From Amorphophallus konjac (Eukaryota > Streptophyta > Magnoliopsida > Alismatales > Araceae), in assembly GCA_022559845.1 (NCBI GenBank), contig CM040125.1:202904102-202968101 (forward strand): a stretch of DNA of 64,000 bases. The letters run 5' to 3'. Positions 39,797 to 49,971 of this stretch are shown piece by piece. A model generated the notes under the pieces. It was not told where the DNA came from. It was given only the letters and a program-made list of their open reading frames with translations, and made no database searches. The first letter of the stretch is position 1, and each line of letters opens with the position of its first letter. Made by a program: the position numbers and the translations under genes.

Positions 39797-40029
39797 ATCG
39801 CGCGTGATTACGTTCCAAGCCTCCTTCGTTTAGGGTTTTTTCTCTCCATCGCACTTGTATTCTGAAAGGGCTCATGCTCCATGAGAGTGGTCAAGAAGAG
39901 CGAAGACTCGCGGAGGCCTTTGCAGAGTTAGTAGAGATCAAGGTGGCGACGATCCGTTAGCTTCCACCTCCTCCTGAATCGTCTGACTCGGCACTCTCCT
40001 CCTCCTCTTCCTGTTCTTCTCGTCCTTCC

Positions 40030-40803
40030 ATGGCGGAGCAACACCCTGCAACCGAGGTGCCGGAAGCCGAACAAAGCACAGGGAGTTTGGTGCCGCAATC
40101 TGAGCACCCCATGCGCAGCGAGTTGGGCGAGGTTGAAGTGAAGAAGATGGAGAGACATTATGGGCTGCCATGGCAATACTATTTCTCTCCATCTAAGCCT
40201 CATCAGTCTAGTCTGGACACTCGTTCTGGCCTTTTCTGCACTTTCCTCTTGGCTTGGAAGTGTGGGTTTCGCCTGTCTCTCCACCCCTTTGTCACGCAAC
40301 TGCTTCAGTTTTACCGACTGGCACCTGTCCAGTTGGTCTCCAACTAGTATACCTTTATCTTTTCCTTTATCTTTCTCTGCTGTTCGTGCGGGCTTCGCAC
40401 TTCGTTGGACCTTTTCCATTCCTTCTTTAAGTTGAAGGAGCAGACCCATGCGGGCAAGGGTTTCTTCTATCTTCAGGCGAAGAGGGGAAGGAGGTGCGTG
40501 TCCCTCTCTGCTAGAGATTCCTCTCACAAGGGGTGGAAGACCCAATTTTTCTGGGTGGGCTCATCTAAATATGGCGTCTCCTGGGGCTTCCCGACAGAGC
40601 CCAACTTCCATCCGTCTCTCCCTCTGAAGCAAGTGGCGGTTTCCCCGAAGCTAGAGGAGGAGATCAGGATTCTCCAGAAGAATCGCCAGTTGACCGCTGA
40701 ATTGATGACTATGGTGAACATCGAGGATTATCCCTCCCACGCGGTGCCACCTCAAGGTAAGAACCTTAGGGTCCTGTATTGCGCTTCTGGGTCAAGCAGG
40801 TAG
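40030..40803 (+). pseudogene. Tat-2 antisense ORF, exon 1: Transposase_28-like ('putative gypsy type transposon') domain
   Basis: Antisense to the element. From ATG 40030 it reads MAEQHPATEVPEAEQ. The conserved part is CGFRLSLHPFVTQLLQFYRL-APVQL, then LDLFHSFFKLK, KGFFYLQAKRGRR and GWKTQFFWVG. This pattern matches a plant-specific family of unknown function linked to gypsy-type elements. A TAG at 40345-40347 breaks the frame, which continues open. A good splice donor AAG|GTAAGA lies at 40756/40757, so the last 15 codons up to 40803 are probably intron. Extra antisense ORFs between pol and the 3' LTR are known in Tat-lineage elements; their role is not known. Confidence 0.75.
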
Positions 40804-40837
40804 GCCTCCTTCTGATGATTTGGCTTCTGTTGTTCAG
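40757..40837 (+). other. Putative intron of the Tat-2 antisense ORF (81 bp)
   Basis: Donor GTAAGA at 40757 and acceptor TTGTTCAG ending at 40837, with a T-rich 3' part (TTTGGCTTCTGTTGTTCAG). Removal joins exon 1 in phase to an acidic frame (TDDEGEQSLEQEIFDLDE), though a TAG lies four codons after the junction. The length is usual for a short plant intron. Confidence 0.5.
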
Positions 40838-41502
40838 ATTTGAGGTAGACGGATGATGAGGGGGAGCAATCGTTGGAGCAGGAGATCTTCGACTTGGATG
40901 AGACGCCTGCTCCGAGCAAACTCGGAACCTCTGGGGGCCCCTTCCTGTGCCCGAGATAAGGGCAAGCGGGTTGCTCGAGGTGATGCCCCCGAGCACCGTG
41001 GGGCCAAATGCAAGGACCCAGATGAGCGGCTGTTGCTATCTTCAATGAAGGCCATGACTGCTGAGAAGAAGCGGTTAAAGAAGGAGGGGGTCACCCGCCC
41101 GATTGAGAAGCGTGCTCTCCAGGTTGGGGAGCCCTCAACCGAGGAATTCTGCCGTCCGGATCTCACGTCCATCGAGCCAGAGACGACTGCTGCTGGCGGG
41201 AAAACTGTTGCCGAGCCTGCCAGATCGCAAGTAGAGGCTATCAGTTTCGAAGTCCTGGCCGAGGCTGATGGGGCGCAGTGCGGGGCAACGACCCAACCCG
41301 AGTAGAGCGTTGCTGTCCCGAAAGTGGGGACTCTCGGGGGGGTGCTCCAGTCTCGGCTCTTCCTCCTTCGGCCAGTGCCTCCGCTATTCAGGCTTCTCTG
41401 TACCAAAGATGCCGATCTTTGGTGCCTTCATTGGTTTGGGAGGAGTTCAGACGTGGTCCCCCTCCCTACTCTTCGAGAAGATCATGGAGGGCAGCTTGAT
41501 TG
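40838..41502 (+). pseudogene. Tat-2 antisense ORF, linker region, frameshifted
   Basis: Starts acidic (EQSLEQEIFDLDE), then the frame changes near 40910-40950 to one reading RDKGKRVARGDAPEHR and KRALQVGEPSTEEFC, stopping at 41305. A further frame reads SLVWEEFRRGPPPYSSR near 41430. Low-complexity linkers of this type join the Transposase_28-like part to the coiled coil in such ORFs. No domain is recognised. Confidence 0.5.
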
Positions 41503-42467
41503 TGGCCCAGCTGGGGGCCGAGATAGTCGACTTCTTCACGTGACTGGATAGTGAGGAGAGGTCTCTCTCTCGGGTCCGCGTTGAGTCCGATCGGAGGATC
41601 GGGCAGTTGACTTTCGAGCTTGAACCCTTTGGCGAGAGGCAGCCTCGCTTCAGACACAGACTCAGTCGAGCCAGGAGGAGGCTCAGACATTGGCTGAGCA
41701 GCTGGCCCAGGCTCGCTATATGGCCGACCTGAAGGGTGAACTCCTGGAAGAGGAGTGTCAATCTCAGGTCGAGCGCTACGAGCAGTGGAAGGCCGAGAGG
41801 GAGGAGCCCAATAGCCGGGTCCGAGAGGCCGAGCGAGTGCGGGGGGAAGCCGAGGTCACGTGGACTAAGGCGGAGGCAAAGCTGTCTGAGGCCAAGATGA
41901 AGTTATTCTAGGCCAAGTAGAGGGTGGCCAAACTTGAGAAGAAAACGTAGCAAGCTGGGGCGGAGGTGATTGAACGATATAGAAGCTCGGAGGGCTATCA
42001 CGCAGCTCTATAGAAAGGTACCTTCTCGTACTATGAGCCAAGCTACCATCAGGGGCAGCAGAAGGGATTCGTCCAAGGCTTCCATCGAGCAGTCGTCGAG
42101 GCCCAGCAGTAGGTGCTCGACGAACTCATTTTTGCTCCTGGGCAGCGTTATGACTCGGATGAGGATACCACATATTCTCCCTCTCCGACGTCGAGCGAAA
42201 GGGAGAGTAAGGGTGCCTCCGTTTCGGTAGAGGGATCACCAACTCCGGTTGCCTTGGGAGGGCACAGGATCGAGGTAGTTCCCACACGAGTGTGGTCAGT
42301 GCCTGGACCAGCCATCACCGAGGATACCGGGGGTAGGTCTCTTGGCGTTGAGGATCCTTCATCCGCCGAGCCTCAAGAAAGGCTAGCGCCAGAAGATTTG
42401 CCCCTGGTATCCTCGGTGATGGTTGGTCTAGGCACTGACCCCACTCGTGTGGGAACTGCCTTGATCA
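41503..42467 (+). pseudogene. Tat-2 antisense ORF, coiled-coil part, copy 1
   Basis: Glutamate-, arginine- and lysine-rich heptad text (LAQARYMADLKGELLEEE, AEAKLSEAKMKLF), then AGAEVIERYRSSEGYHAAL, YEPSYHQGQQKGF and RYDSDEDTTYSPSP. A frameshift near 41620-41690 and several stops (for example TAG near 41911 and 41929) break it. It is repeated in better condition at 44838-45485. The copies begin with the same GCCCAGCTGGGGGCCGAGAT text at about 41506 and 42469. Confidence 0.7.
42268..42466. repeat. 66-bp inverted repeat at the duplication junction
   Basis: Arm 1 (42268-42333) is the forward text GATCGAGGTAGTTCCCACAC and onward. Arm 2 (42401-42466) is its reverse complement, with 6 mismatches by hand count. 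The loop is 67 bases. The second copy of the duplicated block starts directly after arm 2. At three of the mismatched sites arm 2 carries the base found in the forward text of copy 2 (45548-45613), not copy 1. Confidence 0.85.
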
Positions 42468-42532
42468 TGGCCCAGCTGGGGGCCGAGATAGTCGACTTCT
42501 TCACGCGACTGGATAGTGAGGAGAGGTCTCTC

Positions 42533-44836
42533 TGATGCGGGACGGACACGGGAGACGACACTATTAGGTGCCACCCTCGGACTCTAGATGAAGATGCGAC
42601 CAGCAGCACACACCAGGGAGACACTAAGCCTGACACTACGAGCTCCTAGTGGCAAAACGTCGCTAACAGAAGTGGAAGCTCACTCGTCGTCCCAAGCGAG
42701 GGAAAGCACGGACCGTGCGCGGTTAAGGAACCGGTGGAGGTCAAGGGCAGTCCGACTCAACTTCCGGACTCGGATCAAGTTGCGGGACGGGTCACTCTCG
42801 CTCTCACAGCGGTGACATGGACACACGGGCTAGTACCTACACTCTCGGCAGCGGCAAAAGACCGTATACTAGCTAAGCAAATGAACGCCAAGAGGTTCGG
42901 ACCATTACCTCCACGCACCCGGCGTGGCGAAGACAACCCCGGCCGAATCACGGACTCCCGGTTAAACAATATTACAGCAATACAATAATTTGACCCACTC
43001 CACGCAGGGAGGTAAAAGGTCACATGTAGGGCCCGAGAATCACGCAACTCGGGTTGACGGGCAGCATCTTGATGTCGCCCGGCGGTGCCGAACTCCGCGT
43101 TTTCGTGCTTTCCGAACGGCGGGTTCTGCGGGCCCGCGGGGCCCACGAATGGCGCTGTCCTCCGGATCTACGGGGGTGGGTCCCACTGTGATGGAGACCC
43201 CTGGTGGCGCGCCTCCACGGACGGCGGTCGACCGGAAACACCGATCGGGGGTCGATCGGCCCCGATCCCCAATTGTTGAACTAGCTGCCCACGGATTTTG
43301 ATTTCTCTTTTCCGGCGCACACTCCGGCGAAAACGGCCGCTGCGAGCAATCCCGACGTCGGATCGGGACGCATGAGCTATCGTTGGAAAGCTCTCTTCAA
43401 ATGCTTCAATCTAGAACCAGAGAGATCTACTGGATCTGGTCGGATCAGAACTTTAATGAATTTACAAGTCCCTATTGTACAGTAACCAAAATCTCAGAGC
43501 TGCAGGGAACTTGTCTGAGAACCACCATTGACCGCCTAGTAAACCTCTGATTCAGCTCTTGAGATCTTCTTCAAAGTTGTAGGGTATCAAACCATGGAAT
43601 TGGGACTATTTTTGGAATTTGAGTTGGAGGTGTTGGTGATTTACTATGATTTTTGGGGGTGACTGGTGGTCGGATCTGGGAACAGGGGGACAGAAATGTA
43701 GCTGGGATTGAGAACGATTTTTAGAAAATATGAGATGGACGAACTAAAAATTTAGAAAAATTGTGGATGAAGGGATGGATGGGTGGAATCCCCAATAAAA
43801 TTGGGCAAACCAAAATAAATCAAAAAGTGGGCCTAAGACATGAAACTCAGGGTAGGGATGAATCTGGATAGAACTCTGGCAGAACCGAAATAGAAGAGTG
43901 GACGAAAATGAAAAAATATGAAATGAGATCTGAAAAGCAAACCAAAATCTTTGGGATGTCCTTGACAGCTCTGGAACATGCACTAAAATTCCCAGATCTA
44001 TCTGAGCTCGGGGCTGAGACAAGAAATTCGTGGAAGCTTCTATGGTACTGCGCGGGCAGAACTCCGATGAAGATGATGGCGGTGCGGTGGCGGCTCGTGG
44101 CGGCGGCGGCGATCGTCAGAACTGATAAATGAGGCTTCACACCTCAGAATGGAAGCCTTCACAGCATCCAAGGGGGGGAGGGAGGAGAGAGGAGGGGGGC
44201 GCACCAGCCCTTTCTTCTTGAATTAGATTGAATCAAATGGCATTAATTCACTAAAAGGAGAAAATACAACTTATATATGTTACATATATTACATCTCTTA
44301 TCCACCATTGGATCTAGGGGAAGGGGATGGAGGGTTGGGATGAGATGTGAACACACACACAAAAAATAATAAAATAACAAAAGGGGGGGGGGGGCCCTTG
44401 GACCAAGGAGAGAGGGTGGACTAGATGGTGTGGGTAGGTGGCCTCCCATTTGGACTTTTCAAGTCCATTGTCCCCCATGTGTCCAATTATAAGTCAATCT
44501 TCTAGATGCCCCCATGTGGCATGTTGACTGACCCCACGTGGGACCCTAGGCTGAGGTGGCCCAATGGGGTGGGGCCTGGGGGGTCCGTGGGGCCCACGGG
44601 GTCCGAATTACACATAAGCCCCTATTACAATCAAAATGGCAAACCGAATGCAATGAAATAAATACAAATTAAACACACATAAAGTCTAACTAAATATAAT
44701 AAATGGGGAGGCTCAAGGCAGAGTCTCCAAGCTGTCTCCGAGCCAGATGGACGCTGAGGTGGCTCGTGCCGTGCTCCGTGTGCGGTACCGGTGACACGGC
44801 GTATCGTGCCGATCAACTGCCCGGGTGTCCGCACCA
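42533..44836 (-). mobile_element. Solo LTR related to E3 (2304 bp)
   Basis: Begins TGATGCGGGACGG and ends GTGTCCGCACCA on the plus strand, flanked by CTCTC (42528-42532 and 44837-44841). The body aligns with the E3 LTR in order: CGAGGGAA, ACCTCCACGC...GGCGTGG, CCCACTCCACGCAGGG, GGGTTGACGGGCAGCA, CTTCACACCT and a terminal AT-rich part. There is no interior, PBS or second LTR, so it is the product of LTR-LTR recombination. Sequence divergence from E3 is large enough to call it a related family. I see no gene inside. Confidence 0.85.
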
Positions 44837-44837
44837 C

Positions 44838-45485
44838 TCTCTCTCGGGTCCATGTTGAGTCCGATCGGAGGATCGGGTAGTTGACTTCCGAGCTTGAAGC
44901 CCTTCAGCGAGAGGCAGCCTCGCTTCAGACACAGACTCAGTCGAGCCAGGAGGAGGCTCGGACATTGGCCGAGCAGCTGGCCCAGGCTCGCTATATGGCC
45001 GACCTGAAGGGCGAACTCCTGGAAGAGGAGCGTCAATCTCAGGTCGAGCACTATGAGCAGTGGATGGCCGAGCGGGAGGAGCTCAACAGCCAGGTCCGAG
45101 GGGCCGAGCGAGTGCGGGGGGAAGTCAAGGTCCCACAGATTGAGGCCGAGGCGAAGCTGTCCGAGGCCGAGATGAAGTTGTTCGAGGCCGAGCAGAGGGT
45201 GACCGAACTTGAGAACAAAACGGAGCAAGCTGGGGCTGAGGTGATTGAACGATATAGAAGCTCGGAGGGCTATCACGTAGCTCTACAGAAGGTTGTCTTC
45301 TCGTACTATGAGCCAGGATACCGTCAGGGGCTGTGGAAGGGATTCACCCAAGGCTTCCATCGAGCGATCGTCGAGGCCCAGTAGCAGGTGCTCGACGAGC
45401 TCATTTTTGCTCCTAGGCAGCGTTATGACTCGGATGAGGATACCACATATTCTCCCTCTCTGACGTCGAGCGAAGGGGAAGAGTA
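44838..45485 (+). pseudogene. Tat-2 antisense ORF, coiled-coil part, copy 2
   Basis: Open for 168 codons from 44881 (MTSELEALQREAASLQTQTQ), with a long heptad-like coiled coil to about residue 125, then AGAEVIERYRSSEGYHVAL, YEPGYRQGLWKGFTQGFHRA. A TAG at 45382-45384 interrupts it; the frame then continues through VLDELIFAPRQRYDSDEDTT to about 45485. The coiled coil suggests self-association. Copy 2 is split from its own start (42468-42532) by the solo LTR. It keeps the more intact reading frame of the two copies. Confidence 0.7.
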
Positions 45486-45660
45486 AGGGTGCCTCCGTTT
45501 CGATAGATGGATCGCCAACTCCAGTTGCCTCGGGAGGGCACATGATCGAGGCAGTTCCGATACGAGTGGGGTCAGTGCCTGGACCGGCCGTCACCGAGGA
45601 TACCAGGGGCAGATCTCCTGGCGCTAAGGATCCTTCATCCGCCGAGCCTTAGGAAAGGCC

Positions 45661-46080
45661 AAGGGCCTCTAGGAGTCCCCCCATTTTCATAGATTAGGAA
45701 GAAAACGAGCCCGAAGTGTTAGCTCTTTTTCTCTTTTTTTTTGAATATTGCTATGTAAGATTTTTCCTTTCTATATATATAATGGCAGTAACATTCAGAA
45801 CCGGATTGACTGTTCCTTGCTGCCTTTGTTGCGATTTGACTACCGTATCTGCAGTTACTAGAAAAGCGGAAAATTTATTTGCAAGCATCTCGCGTGCTGA
45901 CTGGCCAGGCGGCTGACGTGGCACTGTTGCCTTTCCGCCTTTCCATGCTTTGAATGACTTGCCATTTCGCATGTCTCTATGGGAGGGCCATTGAGGGGAA
46001 AAAGTAACTGTCCTTAGGGAAGGGTTCTCGCCTTTCACATTTTTTCAAGGGGAGAGTCAATTGAGGTGAGGGTTCCCCTT
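45661..46080. other. No gene recognised between the antisense ORF and the second TATA box
   Basis: Non-coding-looking sequence with a T-rich stretch (45720-45745), ATATATATAATGG at 45773 and mixed text after it. Part may be the 3' UTR of the antisense ORF and part the promoter of the unit that follows. Confidence 0.5.
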
Positions 46081-46085
46081 TCGGC

Positions 46086-46094
46086 CTATAAAAG
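46086..46094 (+). promoter_or_regulatory. Consensus TATA box of a possible second antisense unit
   Basis: CTATAAAAG, followed 36 bases later by ATG 46130. The leader between is CT-rich (TCTCCACCTCTCTTCACTGC), as in plant 5' UTRs. It lies in Tat-2 between the antisense ORF and integrase, antisense to pol. Confidence 0.5.
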
Positions 46095-46129
46095 GTCCCG
46101 AAGGGTGTCTCCACCTCTCTTCACTGCTT

Positions 46130-46444
46130 ATGGCTCCCCTTGCAATCTTTTCCCTTTTTCCCTTCTCGCGAAGCGTCTGTCTTTTGTGCTGGGGGATTGT
46201 TAGCGAAACATGGAGGGCGATTCGGAAGACAATGACCCTGGCGGCCGCCGAGGTGTTCATGCTGCTCCTACATAGGAGAAGGAAGGAGGACGGGGCAGAC
46301 AGCGTAGGAGAAAGAAGGAGGCCTGGCGATGGGCTCACACCTAACCTCGGGACCGCCGCTTCACGGCGTACAAGATGGAAGGAGGCCTGGCCGAGGGCTC
46401 TCTCCTACTCTCCGGGCCGCCGCTGGCCACTTGAGGAGGACTGA
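46130..46444 (+). CDS. Hypothetical 104-codon ORF downstream of a TATA box
   Basis: ATG 46130 begins MAPLAIFSLFPFSRSVCLLC, which is hydrophobic enough to resemble a signal anchor, then becomes arginine- and glycine-rich. GGCCTGG and GGGCTC segments repeat within it. No domain is recognised. Support for translation is only its place about 40 bases after a consensus TATA box. It may be the leader of a non-coding transcript. Confidence 0.3.
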   Translation: MAPLAIFSLFPFSRSVCLLCWGIVSETWRAIRKTMTLAAAEVFMLLLHRRRKEDGADSVGERRRPGDGLTPNLGTAASRRTRWKEAWPRALSYSPGRRWPLEED

Positions 46445-46741
46445 TGATGTAACGTCATTGGACCTCCTTTCTTTCTAACCCCGTCACCCCTCTCACTTCT
46501 TCGAGAGGGTGCTTAGTCCTTCCCTCTCTTCTGCTCTTCAACCAACTTCTTTTCTTTTCTTTCACTCTTTGAGGGATGCCTTTAACTTTATCCTTGCTCG
46601 AGACCACTTGGAGGTGCTTGCTTTCTGTTCAGCTTTCGGCCTTGTTCCCTTCCAAAGAGTTAGAAGAGGAGGTCTTTTCTTATTTTCCTGACATCTGGGC
46701 ATTCCTTCCCTTTCTTCCTCTCTTCCTCTGATACCTTTTCT

Positions 46742-46852
46742 ATGAGTTTCTCGAGCAAACAGGGTCAGCCATCCCGTTATCCGAGCCAGTTTCCACACTG
46801 GGTGGAGTCAGTGGCTCGGCTTAGGGGTGCTAGACGTGTCCGCGTCGAGTAA
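46742..46852 (+). CDS. Small 36-codon ORF in the same possible unit
   Basis: ATG 46742 to TAA 46852. It is basic (MSFSSKQGQPSRYPSQFPHW at the start, RGARRVRVE at the end). The text after it is AT-rich and includes ATTAATGAAAGG, which could be a polyadenylation region. No family is recognised. Confidence 0.25.
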   Translation: MSFSSKQGQPSRYPSQFPHWVESVARLRGARRVRVE

Positions 46853-46993
46853 TCAGATCGTGATATAGTACCAGTCGATGTAGTATTTTTATTTTTGATA
46901 TGCATTGTATTGGCTGTGGCCTATATGATGTACGAAGAAACATTAATGAAAGGAAAATTATTGCCATATGTCGCTTACATGTTTGAGAAAAGC

Positions 46994-48131
46994 TCAAAAA
47001 TAGAACTTTCGTAATGTTGTCGCGTTCCATGTCCGAGGGATAGGTGTTCCTTCCATGGTAGACGGTCGATATGCCCCCTTCCCGAGCGTCTCGACCACTC
47101 GGTATGGGCCTTCCCAATTAGGGGCCAGCTTTCCCACCCCCTCCAGCGGTCGAGAGGCTTCGACTTTCCTTAGGACGAAGTCTCATGTGTGGAAGTATCT
47201 GTCTCGGACTTTGGCGTTGTAATATCGAGTGATGCGCCACTGATATTCTATAGCTCAGATGCTCGTGATCTCTCGTATCTCGCTTGCCATATTGGGGTTC
47301 TCTAGCAGCTTCTGCTCATTCGCCTCGGGCGAGAAGTTGATGACTCGGAGAGATGGGCGACCGACTTCCAAAGGAATCACGACGTCTGTGCCATACACCA
47401 ACTGGAAAGGAGTCTCACCAGTGGCGGTTCTCGGAGTAGTTCGATGCGACCATATTACGCTTGGCAATTCCTTGAGCCAACTACCCTTGGCCTTACCAAG
47501 CCTGGCCTTAATGCCTTTTAATATAGTTTTTTTTGGCATTTTCGACCAGTCTGTTAGCCTGGGGGTGGGCTACCGAAGTGAAGTGGTTGCGAATGTGTAG
47601 GTCAACACATCTTTTTATAAAGTAATGAGAATCAAATTGTCGACCATTATCGCTCACAATCACTCAGGGGATACCGAAACGACAGATGATCGACTTCCAA
47701 ACGAAGCTCCATACGACCGACTCGGTAATGCTGGCGGTGGCTTCGGCTTCAATGCACTTGGTAAAATAATCGATGGCGATGATGATGAACTTCTTCTAGT
47801 CCTGGTCCATAAAAAATGGCCCCAGGATGTCGATCCCCCATCGAGCAAAAGGGTACGGCTCGGTAAGGGTGACGAGCTCTGAAGCAGGCTGATGGATCAG
47901 ATGATCGAAACGCTGGCATCGATCGCACCTTTGAACGTAGGTCAAGCAGTCACGTTGGAGAGTGGGGCACCAGTAGCCTTGCCGCATCAAGATCCTAATG
48001 AGCGATCTTCCTCCTTGATGCCCGCCGCAGACACCCTCGTGGACCTCTTGAATTGCTCGACTGGCCTCATCGATATCGGGGCACTTGGGGAAGGGACTGG
48101 AAAAAGACCTTCGATACAAGGCTTCATCCAA
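46994..48131 (-). pseudogene. Tat-2 integrase, broken
   Basis: Zinc-binding part: HEGVCGGHQGG and YVQRCDRCQRF. Core: RWGIDILGPF (D), then a TAG, ID-YFTKCIEAEA, a TGA, VIVSDNGRQFDSHYF (D) and AHPQANRLVENAKKN (E), so the DDE residues can still be seen. A frameshift falls at a T8 run at 47527-47534. After it come LPSVIWSHRTTPRTATGETP and GKLAPNWEGPYRVVETLGKG, ending in FYF and a natural stop at 46994. Two more TGA codons lie at 47255 and about 47185. This marks the 3' end of pol. Confidence 0.88.
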
Positions 48132-49040
48132 GATGATGAAGCGCCGAGCTTGATACTTCAGTCTCTGAGCTTCTCGAGGGTCGGGGGGCTCCTGAGAATC
48201 CTGGAGCCAGGATATATATGGGGTTCGCCAGTTGCTTGGTTATGCCTGATCAATGGTCATGAGCTCCGTGTCTATGCTCGGTCGCTCTAGCTCTCCGAGG
48301 AAAACCGATCGAGTACCTTCTGGGCCAACAGAGGAGGCCAATCGAGAGAGGGCGTCCGCCCAGGAGTTCTCCTCCCGAGTTATCCGGATGACCTGAAAAC
48401 TCCCGAATAATGGGGCTCTTACCAATTGAAGGTATTTGATCATCGGTGTTTCCCGAGCTTCGTAGTCACCGTTGACCTAGCTGGTGACCAACTGGGAGTC
48501 AGTATGAATCCTGACTCGTTCGACCCACAATTGTCGTGCCATCCTGGCTCCTGAGATGAGAGCCTCATACTCGGAGATGTTGTTGGATGCCAGAAAGTTG
48601 AACTTCAAGGCGTACTACAGTTCTGCCCCTTCTGGGGATCTGAGAAGAACGCCGACACTGCTGCCGGCCGAGTTGGAGGATCCGTCAACGAAAAGATCCA
48701 ATGTGGGCTCAGGTGTCAGCGGAAGGGCTTCCTCGGTCGGGACGGTGCTCTCTGTGATGAAGTCCGCGAGTGCTTGTCCCTTGATGGCTGAGCGGGGGCA
48801 ATAGGTGATGTCGTAAGCCCCGAGCATTATGGCCCACTTGACGAGGCAACCCGAAGCTTCAGGATGAGCGAGGATCCTCTTCAGGGGTTCGTTGGTCAAT
48901 ACGACGATGGAGTGCCCTTGGAAGTTGGGTCGGAGGCGCTTGGCCGAGGTCACCAACGCTAGCACGAGTTTCTCAGTTGCGGGATACCGTCCTTCGGCCT
49001 CGTTGAGCACCTTACTGGTGTAGTATACTGGTCTCTGCAA
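48132..49040 (-). pseudogene. Tat-2 first RNase H (C-terminal part) and second RNase H
   Basis: From 49040: RPVYYTSKVLNEAEGRYPAT and VKWAIMLGAYDITYCPRSA of the first RNase H. The second domain follows with LDLFVDGSSNSAG, NNISEYEALISGA, IHTDSQLVTS and REENSWADALSRLAS. TAA, TAG or TGA codons interrupt it (for example at 48615 and near 48479). The junction with the RT ORF has lost about 17 bases relative to Tat-1, causing a frameshift near 49035. The second RNase H marks the Tat lineage. Confidence 0.82.
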
Positions 49041-49833
49041 CTAGGACTAAGCTTACTGTGGAAGGGGTTGATGAGAGGTAAAGGTGCAGTGTTTCGCCCG
49101 AGACCGGTTTTGATAACACCGGGGGCGAGGCCAGAAACTCCTTTAGCTTTGCAAAAGCCTTCTGACATTCCTCATCCCAGGCGAATGTGGCGGATGCCAA
49201 TTTGGGCCCTCGCAACAATTTGAAGAAAGGCAGGCATCGTTCGGCCGCTCGAGACAAAAAATAATTGAGCGCAGCAATTCGCCCAGTCAGGCGCTGGACG
49301 TCCTTCACGTAAACGGGTGGCTGCATGTTTAGGATGGCCTGAACATTGTCGGGGTTGGCCTCGATCCCACGTTGAGTCAATAGGAAACCCATGAATTTCT
49401 TGGGTCGAACTCCAAGGCCGCATTTAGCTAGGTTGAGCTTCATGTTGCACCTTAGTAGGGTGTCGAAGGTTTCAGCTAGGTTGGAGAAGTGGTCCTCGGC
49501 CTTAGGTGTCTTGACGAGCATGTCGTCGACATAGGCTTCGACGTTCCGACTGATTTGTCCTTCAAAAATGTGGTAGATCAGCCTCTGGTATGTTGCTCCG
49601 GTGTTCTTCACCCCGAAAGGCATTCGGGTGTAGCAGTGTACGCCGAAGTCGGTGACAAAGGCTGTCTTCTCGATGTCTTCAGGATCCATTCGGATCTGAT
49701 GGTAGCCGAAGTAGGCGTCCAGAAAATTAAGCAATTCATTACCAGAGGTCAAGTCGACTAGTTGGTCGATGTTCGACAGTGGGTAACAGTCTTTCGAAGT
49801 GGCTTTACTGAGGTCGGTGAAGTCCACACACAT
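49012..49833 (-). CDS. Tat-2 reverse transcriptase segment
   Basis: 273 codons between a TGA at 49834-49836 and a frameshift near 49035. Motifs: MCVDFTDLSKATSKDCYPL, FLDAYFGYHQIRMD, RMPFGVKNTGATYQRL and AYVDDMLVK (catalytic DD present). The end has the RNase H start LYLSSTPSTVS, again without the usual aspartate. The TGA before the methionine aligns with CGG in Tat-1, so it is a mutation and not a true start. Confidence 0.88.
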   Translation of the reverse strand: MCVDFTDLSKATSKDCYPLSNIDQLVDLTSGNELLNFLDAYFGYHQIRMDPEDIEKTAFVTDFGVHCYTRMPFGVKNTGATYQRLIYHIFEGQISRNVEAYVDDMLVKTPKAEDHFSNLAETFDTLLRCNMKLNLAKCGLGVRPKKFMGFLLTQRGIEANPDNVQAILNMQPPVYVKDVQRLTGRIAALNYFLSRAAERCLPFFKLLRGPKLASATFAWDEECQKAFAKLKEFLASPPVLSKPVSGETLHLYLSSTPSTVSLVLVAETSILHQ

Positions 49834-49971
49834 TCACCATTTGCCCGAAGCTTTTGGTACTAAGACAACATTGGCGAGCCACGTCGGGTAAAGGACCGGA
49901 CGAAATAGGCTGGTTTTATTCCTCTTAACAATCTACTCTTTGATGATCGTCTGCTTCTCCGAGGCATGCTT

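Noticed and set aside
43020..44140. ORFs within the solo LTR
   Set aside because: Short, on both strands and in non-coding LTR sequence.
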